DNA from: Rhynchopus sp. YZ270_cl-10
Taxonomy: Eukaryota; Euglenozoa; Diplonemea; Diplonemida; Diplonemidae
Direction: 5' to 3'
Assembly: GCA_964035575.1 (NCBI GenBank)
Contig: OZ037863.1
Coordinates: forward strand, 1,404,001-1,468,000
Length of the DNA: 64,000 nt
The notes under the pieces were generated by a model. It was not told the origin of the DNA and ran no database searches. It saw nothing but the letters and a program-made list of their open reading frames with translations. The first letter of the stretch is position 1. The number at the start of each line of letters is the position of its first letter. Positions 12,147-23,059 of the stretch are shown piece after piece. The position numbers and the translations under genes were made by a program.

Positions 12147-13342
12147 TTTAAAGTACAGGGTTTCCGCCAGGATTTGGGGTTTCAGGAATTGGGGGGGACC
12201 ATCAAAAAGACCCCCCAAAAAATTTTTTTCTCCCCGCAAAAGCGGTCGTCGCGCGCTTCGCGCGCGCCTCCGGCGAAGGGTGCACCAGGTTTGATAGCAG
12301 CCATGTCAAGCTTCACAGCTGTGTTGTCTGGTAGAGGTGGTTCGTTTGGAGGTCGGGGGTGGAAGTTAACAAGGTAAGGGGTCTTGTGAGAGTGGAGGGT
12401 GATGGTGTTTGCTTTTTCTATTGTATGGTGCTACAGTCATTACAGTGCTGCAGTGGGAACAGGTAATAACTACCCGTCGCTTGCACCGAAGCCTCCTTAG
12501 AAAAAGGGGCAATGCACGGAAGTATCGATGGAAGTACCGTGGTGTCTCTTATTTTCGAACAAAAATACGACCCAAATTCGAGAACGAAAGTTATAATATG
12601 TACGAACATTTTTATTTGTGCGAATATTAATATTTTCTCTAACTTTAGTACCAAAAAAAGGAAGAGGAACGGAAATGTGGGAGGGGTGGGGTCCCTTTTT
12701 TTTTTGTTGTTGACTTTTCCAGGCTCTCCGCTAGGATTTCCGATTTTGAAAATGTTCTGTTGATGGTCCACGTGGTGGGGTACATGCTTGCGCCGCAGGC
12801 GCACGGTACGCAACTTTTCAACTTACCTTCCTTCACCCCCCCTGTAAGGGCAACCGTAGGTGAAGTAAGGTATAGTATTGAAATCGATGTGGGGGGGGAG
12901 TAAAGGGTCAATTTTACAAAACCAGATTTTGAGGAAAATTTTAGCCGAAAATGGGCCCCACGTATAAGCAACCGGGCTCATATTTCTCAAAAATTAAGTG
13001 GTCAAAAAATTGTCCAATTTTCGAGATTGACCCCACCACTGCACGGATGCAAATAAGGACCCTTTTTAATTTGTTCTCTTGAAATGTATAATTTCATGTT
13101 TTCGCGAAAAAAATTACAACTGATCCCTACAAGGGTTGAAGGAAGGTGGTTGAAAACAACAGTAACAACAAGGACAAGTAATTGCTAAGGAAAAACGGGT
13201 GTGATGTGGAAAACTCCGCGCGATTTTCGAAACCACCGTAGTATCCTGGCGATTTGCTGGAGGTGCTGATGTGCCTGGTGTGATCGATGTGTTGTAGTCT
13301 GTGCATTCTGTGTTCCCTCCGCACTGCTCCAACGACGACGAC

Positions 13343-13612
13343 AATGTGGGGAGCCTGTGGACAAAACGAGCTGGAACACGCCGAGCCTGCCGAGCTGACG
13401 TCAAACAACGCTATCGAGCAGATGGTGCTGGACGAAGAGGACAGCCCCCCTTCTTTAACGTTTCAGATGCTGGCGTCCCAGTGGGTCTGGCAGCTTACGA
13501 AGAGCGTTAGCATACCTGCAGAAGAGCAGAATGCTGGGCGTGTTGTAGATTATTTCTACAGGATGGAGTTCCACATCACACCCCGTTTTTTTTCCGATAG
13601 CAATTACTTGTT
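13343..13612 (+). other. Coding-like fragment captured inside a hAT element
   Basis: The plus strand is open from TGGGGAGCCTGTGGACAAAA onward and reads as a normal-composition peptide (SNNAIEQMVLDEEDSPPSLT, then QMLASQWVWQL and DYFYRMEFHITPRFF). I recognise no domain. Its second half also occurs, in altered form, at 3178-3330 just in front of gene A. It lies between the ends of the hAT element at 12720-14425 and is cut off by the hAT element at 13633. Likely a transduplicated piece of a host gene; that it is coding is uncertain. Confidence 0.5.
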
Positions 13613-13632
13613 TTTTTTTCAACGCCCGATTT

Positions 13633-14240
13633 CAGGGTATTAGGGTGAAAATCCAAAATTCCGGAAAAAACTGGTTTTTCTGGTTTTCTCTCCTGGGTGG
13701 CGAAAACTAGTGTTTCCGGCGAAAACCTCCACCGTTGACGGACACAGTCACCTTTTTCGGGGTTTTCGGGGGTGGGGTCAGTGTCTTATCCAGGAATCCA
13801 GATTTCAAGTTGGGGAGGTCAGCTTGTTTTTTGCTCAAAATATTTTTCAGCCCTGTCTACCCTGGGTCAGCGCTGCTGAATGACCCAGGGTAGACATTGG
13901 GAACATAGGGACTGTATAAAATGGCGCCGCAGGCGAAAATTTTTGAGGGTACGGTGTAAAAATCTAGCTTTTTACACCACAGAGCCACTCAACGAACCCT
14001 TTTTTGCGGAGCAAAAAATGAAAAATGGCGCCGCAGGCAAAAAAAATTCAAGGAACATCCATTTCTCAAAGGCACTCCCGTGGTTCAACCACGGTTCTAC
14101 CAGGCGGGGAAAAAATGCGGGGGGAAAAATCGAGTCCGCCCTAATCTGGGGACGAGTGTCGGTTTTTTTTTCCCCTCCAGATTTCTCTGTTTTTTTTTTT
14201 TTTTTTGAAAACCAGTTTTTTTAACCACCCTAATACCCTG
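13633..14240. mobile_element. hAT-type non-autonomous element, TSD CCCGATTT
   Basis: Ends CAGGGTATTAGGGTG and CACCCTAATACCCTG flanked by CCCGATTT on both sides (13625-13632, 14241-14248). The 608-bp interior has a hairpin with GTCTACCCTGGGTCA arms at about 13856-13894 and two copies of GGCGCCGCAGGCGAAAA-like sequence. No coding capacity. Confidence 0.93.
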
Positions 14241-14778
14241 CCCGATTTTGACTTTTTTGGGACGTTTGAGCACTCACCTCTCCATATCTTCTTCTCCTGA
14301 GCTTTTTTGACAGGTAGAACGGGTCTGAACCACTCAGCAGAACTTTTTTTTTTCTTTTTTTTTTCCCCATTTTCAAAAAGTTCTGTTGACAATCAACAGA
14401 ACTTTAGTACCTAGCGGAGAGCCTGGACTTTTCCTTGCTGGGAGGGGGGGTGGAAGATGGGGGAGACCCATTCAAGACGATGAGGTTTGAAGGGAAACGT
14501 TTGCATGTGGTGCAAGCATAAAACGGCAGTACGATGACGGACCTCACCATCAAAGGAGGTTGTACACACATCTTAGTCACGTAAATCTTTGCCAACGGGG
14601 TGCAAAATTATGGGGGAAAAACGAACAAAGAAAAGCTTTGTTCCCTATTCTCTCTTCACATCTTACAACAACAACAACAACAACAACAAAACTTTTCTCT
14701 CTTCACTCCAAACAATACAAGCAACGTTGCAAAAATAAAAAGGGTGCCACAACGTTGTAAAAAAGGGGGGGAAATCCT

Positions 14779-16143
14779 TCACTCCTGACCTCCGCCTTCT
14801 GTAAGGTCAATGAGCATCTCATCATCTTCATCATCATGTTCATCTGCATCAATCACAGCTGCTTCGTCAACGTTAACAGGATGCTCCTCGTTGTGCCCCT
14901 CAAGTGCTTTCCTCCATGATGCAGTGATTACTTCCGGTGTTACCTTCGCAAGTGCATCGGCTACCCAAGAGTGGTGCTTGTCCTTCAAGGTGGTCCACTT
15001 TGTCGGGGTGCAGAACTCACTTGGGGGATGCCCCCCAGCGCTGTGGCGGAACATCTCCGCCGTGAGCCACTCGCGGTAGCTGTTTCGCAGCTGCCGCTTC
15101 AGCACCATGTTGACGTGTTGGTCGTTTGGCTGCAGTATGTCCGTACAACCAGCCGGTATATATTTCATAAAGATGGGAGATGGGATCAAGTCACCGAGCA
15201 TATCCCTGAAGGAGTCGGAAACGTGAGGTGGGAATGTGTCCAAAAGTACAAGCACTGCAGCGTTTTCCATGTTTGGCTTTGACCTCACCCCCTGAATGTA
15301 AGGTAGAAGTGACTCTTTTGCCCAAAGAGCCAGGGTGTGTTCATTTGCCCAGTGGCTGCTCGTCTGTGCATACACGCATTCGGGGTTGCGCTGAACCGGA
15401 ACAGATCTGAGAAGGCCCTGCCTCCCGGCGTAGATCAGCTGTGTTTTTAACAAGGCTCCACTACACGTTGTTGTAATTTGTCCAGTGATGGCTTTCTTAT
15501 TTGTGTTGCCAGATATGACAACACGCTGAGTGCCGCGAATCGCTCTCGTTTTTTTCTGTGTCGGCTGCACAGGTAGGGAAGTCTGATCCATGTTCAGAAG
15601 TAGCTCGGGTTGGATGTCATTCTCACGCGTGATTTCTGCAATCTCTTCCAAAAATTGTGCTGCCGCCGCGTGCTGCTCTGCTGTGTGGGTTTGAGTGGAA
15701 GTTGGCACTCTCACGGACAAATTGTTACGCCTGCAGAAGTTTGCTGCCCATTGGCAGGAGAAGGTGAGCGATCCACCAAATTGCACGAGGTCAGTACGTC
15801 TCAGAGGGTTTTGCCGGAGTACGTTGGTCGCAGTTGCACTCACCACATTTGTGTCCACAGCGCCCCCTCCTGCCATCATGCCGGTCACAACCTCCAACAC
15901 ATGTATCTCCTCCTCAGCGGTCAGCAGACCCGGCCTCCCAGCTCGAGCAACCCCAGCAGTCCTCAGTCTCCTGGCCATTGAAGAATACGTGGTTTTGGGG
16001 ATCAGGAGGCCGTTGTTCCGGCTCATGTACAGCATCACCTTCGTCCGCAGCGGAAGTCCCCTCTCGATGGGGCTCGCCTCTATCGCCTCCACTAGGTCCG
16101 CCCTGTGCGACCCATATGGACCCCGGGTAGGAGCTCTCGGCAT
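14779..16143 (-). CDS. pogo/Tigger-like DDE transposase
   Basis: This is a 454-residue protein when started at the ATG at 16143 (MPRAPTRGPYGS). The longer frame from 16263 would have to read a poly(T) tract as KKKNKKKN, so I prefer the inner start. After an N-terminal helix-turn-helix-like part (about 15-75) comes a DDE endonuclease core. The first Asp lies in LLLNMDQTS, the second in VLLDTFPPH and the third in GCTDILQPNDQHVN, the usual three-Asp pattern of the pogo branch of Tc1/mariner. The enzyme cuts and pastes DNA at TA sites, which agrees with the TA-flanked ends at 12537 and 24334. The C-terminal tail is acidic (EHDDEDDEMLIDL). No stop or frameshift interrupts it, so it may be active. 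The ATG is preceded by AT-rich DNA related to the left end of the element. Confidence 0.9.
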   Translation of the reverse strand: MPRAPTRGPYGSHRADLVEAIEASPIERGLPLRTKVMLYMSRNNGLLIPKTTYSSMARRLRTAGVARAGRPGLLTAEEEIHVLEVVTGMMAGGGAVDTNVVSATATNVLRQNPLRRTDLVQFGGSLTFSCQWAANFCRRNNLSVRVPTSTQTHTAEQHAAAAQFLEEIAEITRENDIQPELLLNMDQTSLPVQPTQKKTRAIRGTQRVVISGNTNKKAITGQITTTCSGALLKTQLIYAGRQGLLRSVPVQRNPECVYAQTSSHWANEHTLALWAKESLLPYIQGVRSKPNMENAAVLVLLDTFPPHVSDSFRDMLGDLIPSPIFMKYIPAGCTDILQPNDQHVNMVLKRQLRNSYREWLTAEMFRHSAGGHPPSEFCTPTKWTTLKDKHHSWVADALAKVTPEVITASWRKALEGHNEEHPVNVDEAAVIDADEHDDEDDEMLIDLTEGGGQE

Positions 16144-16284
16144 GTTTTTTTTTTTGTTTTTTTTTTTTTGGAAACCTGTGGGGATGATTGCTTTCTCTCT
16201 TTGTAATTTGAACCATGTCAGATAAAAATTAATATTCGCACAAAATAAAAAATGTTCGCACAATAATTATTAACCAAAACCGTT

Positions 16285-17149
16285 CACGTATGGCAAATGA
16301 TAATATATTATGCGCTATTATGAGATCTCATAATACATGTGATATTATGCGCTATTATGTGCTATTATGCGCTATTATGTGCTATTATGCGCTATTATGC
16401 GCCAATTATGCGGCGTTATGCGCTCATTATGTGCCGTACCCCCCACCCCCCCACCCAAAAAAAGTCGCTCAGAAGTGGTCAAAAGTGCCCAAAACCGGGC
16501 GGAATTCGATTTTGGGGTACAAATGGGCCTATGGTGTGGTTTTTATTGACTTCAGGGGGGTTTCTTTGATTTATTACCTACTTCACGTTTTTTGACGGCT
16601 TAAGATACCTTGGGTGGGAAAACCTTTGGTACCAGGTGCTTGACACTTTTTGAAACATGGTTCTAAGTTCCACCAAGTCCCTCTAAACACCCCGAAACCG
16701 CCTGGGTACCCCTCGGGATAGGTTCTGGGGTGAAAATATGTGGCTTTGGGGGCTTTTCTGGCCCCTGGCTCACACTGAGGCGTGATGAATGTGTGAGTTG
16801 CTCTATCTACGAGGGGTGGGCAGGTACAAGTTGTATGTACATTTTTGAAAAAAGCAGATACGGGGCTTCTTGAGGCTCAAAACTGCTCAAAACCGGGCGC
16901 AGATGGATTTTTGGACATCTGAGGGTGGTATTTTCTGGTTTGGGGCATTGGGGTAGGGCACATAATGAGCACATAATGAGCACATAATGAGCACATAATA
17001 GCGCATAATCATTATGCGCTATTATGTGCTATTATGCGCTATTATGCGCTATTATGCATTATGCGATTATTATGAGCGCGCATAATAGCGCATAATGATC
17101 TCATAATTTATTATGAGATCTCATATTAAATTATCATTTGCCATACGTG
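16285..17149. mobile_element. Inverted-repeat element with GCGCTATTAT arrays
   Basis: Starts CACGTATGGCAAATGATAAT and ends with TTATCATTTGCCATACGTG. Both arms are packed with GCGCTATTATG/CATAATAGCGC units and GAGATCTCATAA palindromes around a unique 530-bp core. AAAACC directly follows the right end and lies 3 bp outside the left end, hinting at a 6-bp duplication, but this is not clean. It lies 142 bp upstream of the transposase start (16143). Confidence 0.8.
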
Positions 17150-17539
17150 AAAACCTTAGGAGGGTGTTCAAATTTCCCGTTTTTCCCTTTTCTCCCGTTT
17201 TTCCCTTTGTCTTTGCCATTTTTTTTTTCAAAAAAAAAAAATTTTTTTTTTGACAAGGCAATTTTCCATGGATGTAGAAAGTACTTCACGTACTTTTTTT
17301 TTTTTAAAAAAAGTAAAAAAGTACGTGACGAAAAATGAAAAAAAAAAGTACTTTTTTTTTTTTGAAAAAAAAAAAGTACTTTTTTACCATAGATGGTAGT
17401 CGGCCCGAGTCGGGCCGAGTTTTTGGAAAATCTGGGAGTCGGGCCGACTTTTATTTATTTTTTTTTTTTTTTCAAAAGTCGGGCCGACTCGGGCCGAGTC
17501 GAAAAAAATTTTTTTTTTAAAAAAAAAGTCGGCCCGAGT

Positions 17540-19132
17540 CAGTGTTTCCCACGGTGAGATTTTGGGGTGAGAAATCTCACAAAAAAAAAAAAAAAAAAAA
17601 AGTGAGGTGAGAAACAGAGCTCGCGCTAAAGTCCATCCCTCATCCCGGGATTTTTGGGGGTTTTGGTAGGAACGTTTTTTTTTTGCAGTACGGGGATTTC
17701 ATTAAGAAACCAGAAGTTCTAATATTGTTGAGTAAGACCACCACATAGTGGACTTGCATATACATGTGACCCCGCCGTGGAACGCAATTGGCTCGGAAAG
17801 TCAAAAGAAAGAGGAGAAAAAAGGAAAGGAAAAAAAAAAAAGTTGGTTACCGTGCGCCTGCGGCGCTGCCTGTTCCCTTCCAGTTTCTACAGGCAAACAC
17901 TTGCCCCCTTTACCTTACACTTACGGGTTTTGACCAAAACCAAGAACTTGTCCATTTCGGCAAATTGACCCCACCACAGAACGGACGAATTCCGGAAATG
18001 CAAATGCCGGTGTTTTCGCGCATTTTCATGTTGCAAGACGTCAGGATCAGGGAGAGAAAATCTGGTTGTGGGATTTACCCTTGGCCCTCTTTACCCTACA
18101 TGGATTTTGACCAAAACCAAAAAATTGGCCATTTCGGCAAAGTGACCCCACCACAGCGCGGACGGATTCCGGAAATTCCAATCGCGGTATATTTTGAGGC
18201 TGAAAACCCACTGATTTTCAGGAGAAAAATTGCTTCCAAATCTCGGAATTTTCCGAATTTTCCTGAAAATGACCCTTGTTTACGAGTATGGGTTCATATT
18301 TTGCGAAAATTTAAGTCACTAAAATTTTGTCCATTTTTCCGTATATACCCCACCACAAGCCGGGATTGGCCCGGAAATGCCACAAAACGGGGTTTCCGGG
18401 CCTCCCCAGCTAACCTTTTCAAGGAACGTTTTTCCGTACCCGAAATCCATTTTTCCCCCATTTTTTCCCATAATTAGCGCGACCACTGGTGAGAAATCTC
18501 ACCTGCAGGAAAAAAAAAAAAAAAAAAAATCATGGTTGAACCACGGGAGTACCATGGGGAACTGGGTTGCTGACCGCACCATCCAGGCTGTAACTCAATT
18601 TTTTTTGCCTGCGGCGCCATTTTCCCTTTTTTGCTCCGCAAAAAAGGGTTAGGTGTGTGACTATGTGCTGTAAAAAAGATAGATTTTTACACTGTACCCT
18701 AATTTTTTTTCGCCTGCGGCGCCATTTGTTTGATTTTTTTTGCTCCGCAAAAATCCCTATGTTCCCAATGTCCCTGGTCAGCAGTGCTGAGAAATTTTGG
18801 GCACAAAAACAAGCAGTGACATTTATGTCAACAATTTTTAGAAATGTTGCGTACCGTGGCTTCGCTTGGGTGTCATGCCTGCCATGACTGCTGTTTATTT
18901 TGTAAATGTACTGAGGTTACTGATAATTCGTGTACCACGTGTGCCTGGTGCAAATATCAATGAAGTGCCGAACTCCGAGAAATTCTCACATTCCGCCGGA
19001 GGCCCCCAACTTGAGCTAAGGTGGGACACGGGCGTGCGAAGCGCGCCCGGGCTCGCCACATCTATACAAAAACCCGCAAAACCGCAAAATCTCACCTATT
19101 TTCAGAGTTAGGTGAGATGCTGGGAAACACTG
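17540..19132. mobile_element. hAT-type element, TSD GCCCGAGT
   Basis: Ends CAGTGTTTCCCA and TGGGAAACACTG with GCCCGAGT on both sides (17532-17539, 19133-19140); the duplicated bases are one unit of the host element's array. GGTGAGAAATCTCAC hairpins lie near the left end and at 18490. The 1593-bp interior is made of other dispersed modules (17890-18480; 18600-19060) and has no transposase. TIR sequence CAGTG...CCC is typical of hAT. Confidence 0.94.
17890..18480 (+). repeat. Diverged tandem array of the GACCCCACCAC module
   Basis: Three units of about 180 bp share TTTACCTTACAC, GACCAAAACCAAGAACTTG, TTGACCCCACCACAGAACGG and GGATTCCGGAAATGC. Further units occur at 12890-13050, 19470-19600, 20530-20640, 20720-21240, 22180-22300, 22520-22740, 25270-25530 and 34430-34640, all in the same orientation. 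Function unknown; the pieces always lie inside or beside transposons, so they appear to be carried by them. Confidence 0.8.
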
Positions 19133-20124
19133 GCCCGAGTCGAAAAAAAAACTCGGCCCGAGTCAGCCCGAGTCGGGCCGAGTCGGCCCGACTCGGGTCC
19201 CGTCGGCCCCCCCACAGTAAAATCTTTTCCAAAAAAAAAAAAAACCAAAAAAAAACAAAAAAAAAAAAAAAAACCCCCAAAAAAAAAAACCAAAAAAAAT
19301 TCGACTCGGCCCGACTCGGGCCGACTTTTTTTTGAGTCGGGCCGAGTTTTTTCGACTCGGCCCGACTCGGGCCGACCCTGAAAAAAATATTTTTGAAAAA
19401 AAAAATAACGAAAAGTGGTCGGCCCGACTCGGCCCGACTACCATCTATGTTTTACCCATTTGGGTGTGGGTTCATATTTCGTGAAAATTTTAGTCACTAA
19501 AATTTTGTCCATTTTTCTGTATATCCCCCACCACAGAATGGGCGGATTCCGGAAATGCAAATGCGGGTGTTTTCGGGCATTTTTATGGCCGAAAACGCTC
19601 CAATATTTTCACGTACGTTGATTTTCACGTGAAAAAAAAAGTACTTTTTATTTTTCAAAAAAAAAAAAGTACTTTTTTTCGTTTTTTTTTCGAAATCACG
19701 TAAATCACGTAAAATATTTTTTCAAAAAACGTCACGTACGTGAAGTATCACGTAACCCGATTTTTGAAAAAAATTACTTTTTTTTCGTCACGTACTTTCT
19801 ACATCCATGATTTTCAGGTGAAAAAAAAATTTTTTTTTTCGAAAAATTTTTGGCCCCCTGGGGTGGGTCTTGGGGCACCGAAAAATGCCAAAAAACGCAA
19901 AAATCGGCTGTTTTGACCATCTGTGGTTACACCATATACACGTCTCTGAACAAGCCTATACTATACCCAAAAGTGGCTAGGCAAGGCCGTGTTTGACCAA
20001 AAAAAAATTTTTTTTTTTTCACGAAAACCGAGTTTTCGTCACCTGTGGGTGGTCGTAGGATCGAAATTTGTGAAAAATTTTCACTTTTTTTTTTTGACCC
20101 AAAAATTTTTTTTTCGACAAGGCA

Positions 20125-21570
20125 CATAGATGGTAGTCTGGCAGAGTCTGGCAGACTTTTCAAAAAATCTGGAGTCTGCCAGACTCTGCCAGACTTTTTT
20201 TTCTCGCCAGACTTTTCGCCAGACTTTTTTTTAGTCTGGCAGAGTCTGGCAGACTAAAAAAAAGTCTGGCGAAAAGTCTGGCGAGAAAAAAAAGTCTGGT
20301 GAAAAGTCTGGCGAGAGAAAAAAAAAGTCTGGCAAAGTCTGGCAAAGTCTGGCAGACTCCAGATTTTTGAAAAGTCTGCCAGACTTTGGGGTGGCATCAA
20401 ACAAAAAACGCGGACAATGTCCGCGTTTTTGGGGGGGGAGGGGGGGGGTCTGAAATTCCAGAAAACGCGGACATTTTGGGGTTTTTTTTTCCTCGAAATT
20501 TTTTTTCTTCACCGGGGTTGTACACGATTTTGACCAAAATTTATAAAAACTCGTCCATTTCGGCAAATTGACCCCACCACAGAACCGGCGGATTCAGGAA
20601 ATGCAAATGCCGGTGTTTTCGGGCAAAATAAAAAAAAATACAAGATGCCCGCGTTTTTTTGCAAAATGTACACGAATGGGGGGCCCTTAAACCCCTGCTA
20701 CCATGTGCTTCTACAGGCAAATACTTGGACCCCTTTACCTTACACTGACGGGTTTTGACCAAAATCAAGAACTTGTCCATTTTGGCAAATTGACCCCACC
20801 ACAGAACGGACGGATTCCGGAAATGCAAATGCCGGTGTTTTTGCACATTTTCATGGTTTCAGCATCAGAGAGAGAAAATCTGGGTTGTGGGATTTACCTT
20901 GGCCCCTTTACCTTACACTCATTTTGACCAAAACCAAGAACTTGGCCATTTCGGCAAATTGACCCCACCACAGCGCGGACAGATCCCGGAAATGCCAATG
21001 GCGGCATGTTTTGGGGCTGAAAAATTTTCACCTGAAAATTTTTTTCAGCAGCATTTTTTGTCCGAAAATGGGCCCCACGTATTAGTGACCGGGCTCATAT
21101 TTTCAAAAATTTAAGTGGTCAAAAAATTGTCCAATTTTCGAGATTGACCCCACCACTTTCTGGACGGATTCCGGAAATGCCAAAAAACTGTGTTTTGGGT
21201 CACGAATTTGCACCCCGTCACCCAAAAACCAGCAAAAAATAGGGGAAAAAAAAACAAAAAATGTCCGCGTTTTGGGGGGGGGAGGGGGGGGGTCTGAAAT
21301 TCCCCAAAAACGCGGACATTGTCCGCGTTTTTTGTTTTGATGCCACCCCTTTGCCAGACTTTTTTTTTCCTCGCCAGACTTTTCGCCAGACTTTTTTTTT
21401 TCTCGCCAGACTTTTCGCCAGACTTTTTTTTTCTCGCCAGACTTTTCGCCAGACTTTTTTTTTTCTCGCCAGACTTTTTTTTTTAGTCTGCCAGACTTTT
21501 TTTTTTGCTTTTTAAAGTCTGGGAAGTTCCAAAAAAAAGTCTGCCAGACTCTGCCAGACTACCATCTATG
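20125..21570. mobile_element. CATRGATG-family element with CTGGCAGA arrays, TSD AAGGCA
   Basis: Ends CATAGATGGTAGTCTGGCAG and CTGCCAGACTACCATCTATG flanked by AAGGCA (20119-20124, 21571-21576). Arms are tandem GTCTGGCGAAAA/GTCTGGCAGA units. The middle is taken up by another element (20388-21349). Same terminal 14 bp as 17388-19449 and the copy at 59741-60187, whose arms are also CTGGCAGA. Confidence 0.92.
20388..21349. mobile_element. Inverted-repeat element, ends GGGGTGGCATCAAA, TSD TTT
   Basis: GGGGTGGCATCAAACAAAAA at the left pairs with GTTTTGATGCCACCCC at the right; TTT flanks both sides. Inside each end is an AACGCGGACAATGTCCGCG-type palindrome and a poly(G) tract, and the core contains copies of the GACCCCACCAC module. 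A 3-bp duplication would fit PIF/Harbinger, but there is no transposase to prove it. Confidence 0.75.
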
Positions 21571-21592
21571 AAGGCAACGGGAAAAATGACTA

Positions 21593-22876
21593 AGGGAAAA
21601 CAAACTTTCGGTCTGCGTGCGCGTCCTGCGTGCCTGGGTTTTTTTGAGATTTTCAAAAAAAAAGTTTTTTCAAAAAAAAGTTTTTTCTGCGGAAAGGCGA
21701 ATACCGACACCCCTGCTACCCCCGTCTCCCCCAAAAAAATTTCCCCATGGAGAGCAATCGGCTCGAGCAATCAAAAGAAGGCAGAGAAAAGGGAAAAGAA
21801 GAAAAGAAAAAAGTTGGGTACCGTGCGCCTGCGGCGCTACCTGTTCCCTACCCTCCTTTATTTTTAAACATGATGTACTTATTTATGTACAGTGTTCATT
21901 TTCTTTTGAGTACGACTCCACACCCCTTCTCCCTCACGTATAAAGATCAATTAGGATACCATGGGGCACACCTGCCGCAGAGAATAATGAGCTGCTGAAC
22001 CGTCTCCACCCTCGCTGTGTGAGGGCACCCCCTCCGAGGACATAACCGTCCTGGTTTTTCGTTTTCACTCTTCTCTGTGGTCACTGAACCCCCACCGCCA
22101 TCACTACAATACCATAGCTTTCTTCAGTACATTAGTGTTTCCAGTAAAACACTACAATTTCATGCCAAGTTGGGTTTTCAGACTGAAAATGACCCTTGTT
22201 GAGTACGGGTTCATACTTTGTGACAATTTGAGTCACTGAAATTTTGTCCATTTTTCCCCCACCATAAGCCGGGATTGGTTCGGAAATGCGGTATCCTTAC
22301 TAAAACCAGAGGAATCTCGTAGTTCCATAGTAAGGGTACTTCAGTGTATTTTTGTACACACATGTGACCCCACCGTGGAGAGCAATCGGCTCGCGCAATC
22401 AAAAGAAAGCAGAAAAAAGGGGGAAAGAAGAAAAGGAAAAAGTTGGGTACCGTGCGCCTGCGGCGCTACCTGTTCGCAGTCAAAAACACCATAATTTGAT
22501 CTGAAGTTGGGTTTTCAGTCCTGAAAATGACCCTTGTTTACGAGTATGGGTTCATATTTTGTAAAAAATTAAGTCACTAAAATTGTGTCCATGTTTCCGT
22601 ATATCCCCCACCACAGAACGGGATTGGCTCGGAAATGCCACAAAACACTGTTTTCACCCCCTTATACACAGCTGTTTGAGGTGCGTTTTTTTGGTCCCAA
22701 AACACGATTTTTCAGATTTTTCCCCCAAAAGTTAGCGCGAAGCCTGTTCTCACTCCAGGAAAGAAGGACAATTTGAAAAAAACTTTTTTTTAAAACAAAC
22801 TTTTTTTTGCCTGCCTGCCTGGGTTTTTCTGGGGGACGTCCCGACGCGCACGCAGACGAGAAGTTTGTTTTCCCTA
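21593..22876. repeat. Large inverted repeat, probable element
   Basis: AGGGAAAACAAACTTTCGGT followed by CTGCGTGCGCGTC on the left is inverted as GACGCGCACGCAGACGAGAA and GTTTGTTTTCCCT on the right. The interior carries two copies of a 100-bp module ending CCGTGCGCCTGCGGCGCTAC (21745-21850, 22365-22470). No clear target duplication. Confidence 0.6.
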
Positions 22877-23059
22877 AGGGGAAAAGGGAAAAAAGGGAAA
22901 AACGGGAAATTTGAGGATCCCCTATTTTGAGGATCATTTTCACAGTCACATTTTACCTTAGCAAAATCTGAAAAAAAAAATTTTTTTTTCGAAAAATTTT
23001 TAGGCCCCTGGGGTGGGTCTTGGGGCACCGAAAAATGCAAAAAAACGTAAAAATCGGGT

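Larger units (their letters stand above)
12720..14425. mobile_element. hAT-type element with captured sequence, TSD GACTTTTC
   Basis: The 16-bp ends CAGGCTCTCCGCTAGG and CCTAGCGGAGAGCCTG are perfectly inverted. They are flanked by GACTTTTC at 12712-12719 and 14426-14433. The 1706-bp interior has no transposase. It holds a copy of the GACCCCACCAC dispersed module, the coding-like fragment at 13343-13612 and a second hAT element at 13633-14240. It sits in the 3' half of the pogo-like element. Confidence 0.93.
17388..19449. mobile_element. CATRGATG-family element with GGCCCGA arrays, TSD TTTTAC
   Basis: Ends CATAGATGGTAGTCGGCCCG and CGGCCCGACTACCATCTATG with TTTTAC on each side (17382-17387, 19450-19455). 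Both arms consist of GTCGGGCCGAGTC-like units separated by A or T runs. A hAT element (17540-19132) splits the left arm. Own length is about 470 bp. Confidence 0.92.
17267..19809. mobile_element. CATRGATG-family element, TSD ATTTTC
   Basis: Ends CATGGATGTAGAAAGTAC and GTACTTTCTACATCCATG are flanked by ATTTTC at 17261-17266 and 19810-19815. The subterminal parts on both sides alternate GTACTTTTTTT and TCACGTAC units. Another family member (17388-19449) is inserted inside, so only about 480 bp belong to this element proper. No transposase. Confidence 0.88.

Noticed and set aside
17388-21570. Reading the CATRGATG family as a Polinton relative because of its 6-bp duplication
   Set aside because: The ends do not begin with the AG usual for that group, and the elements are small, made of motif arrays and contain no genes.
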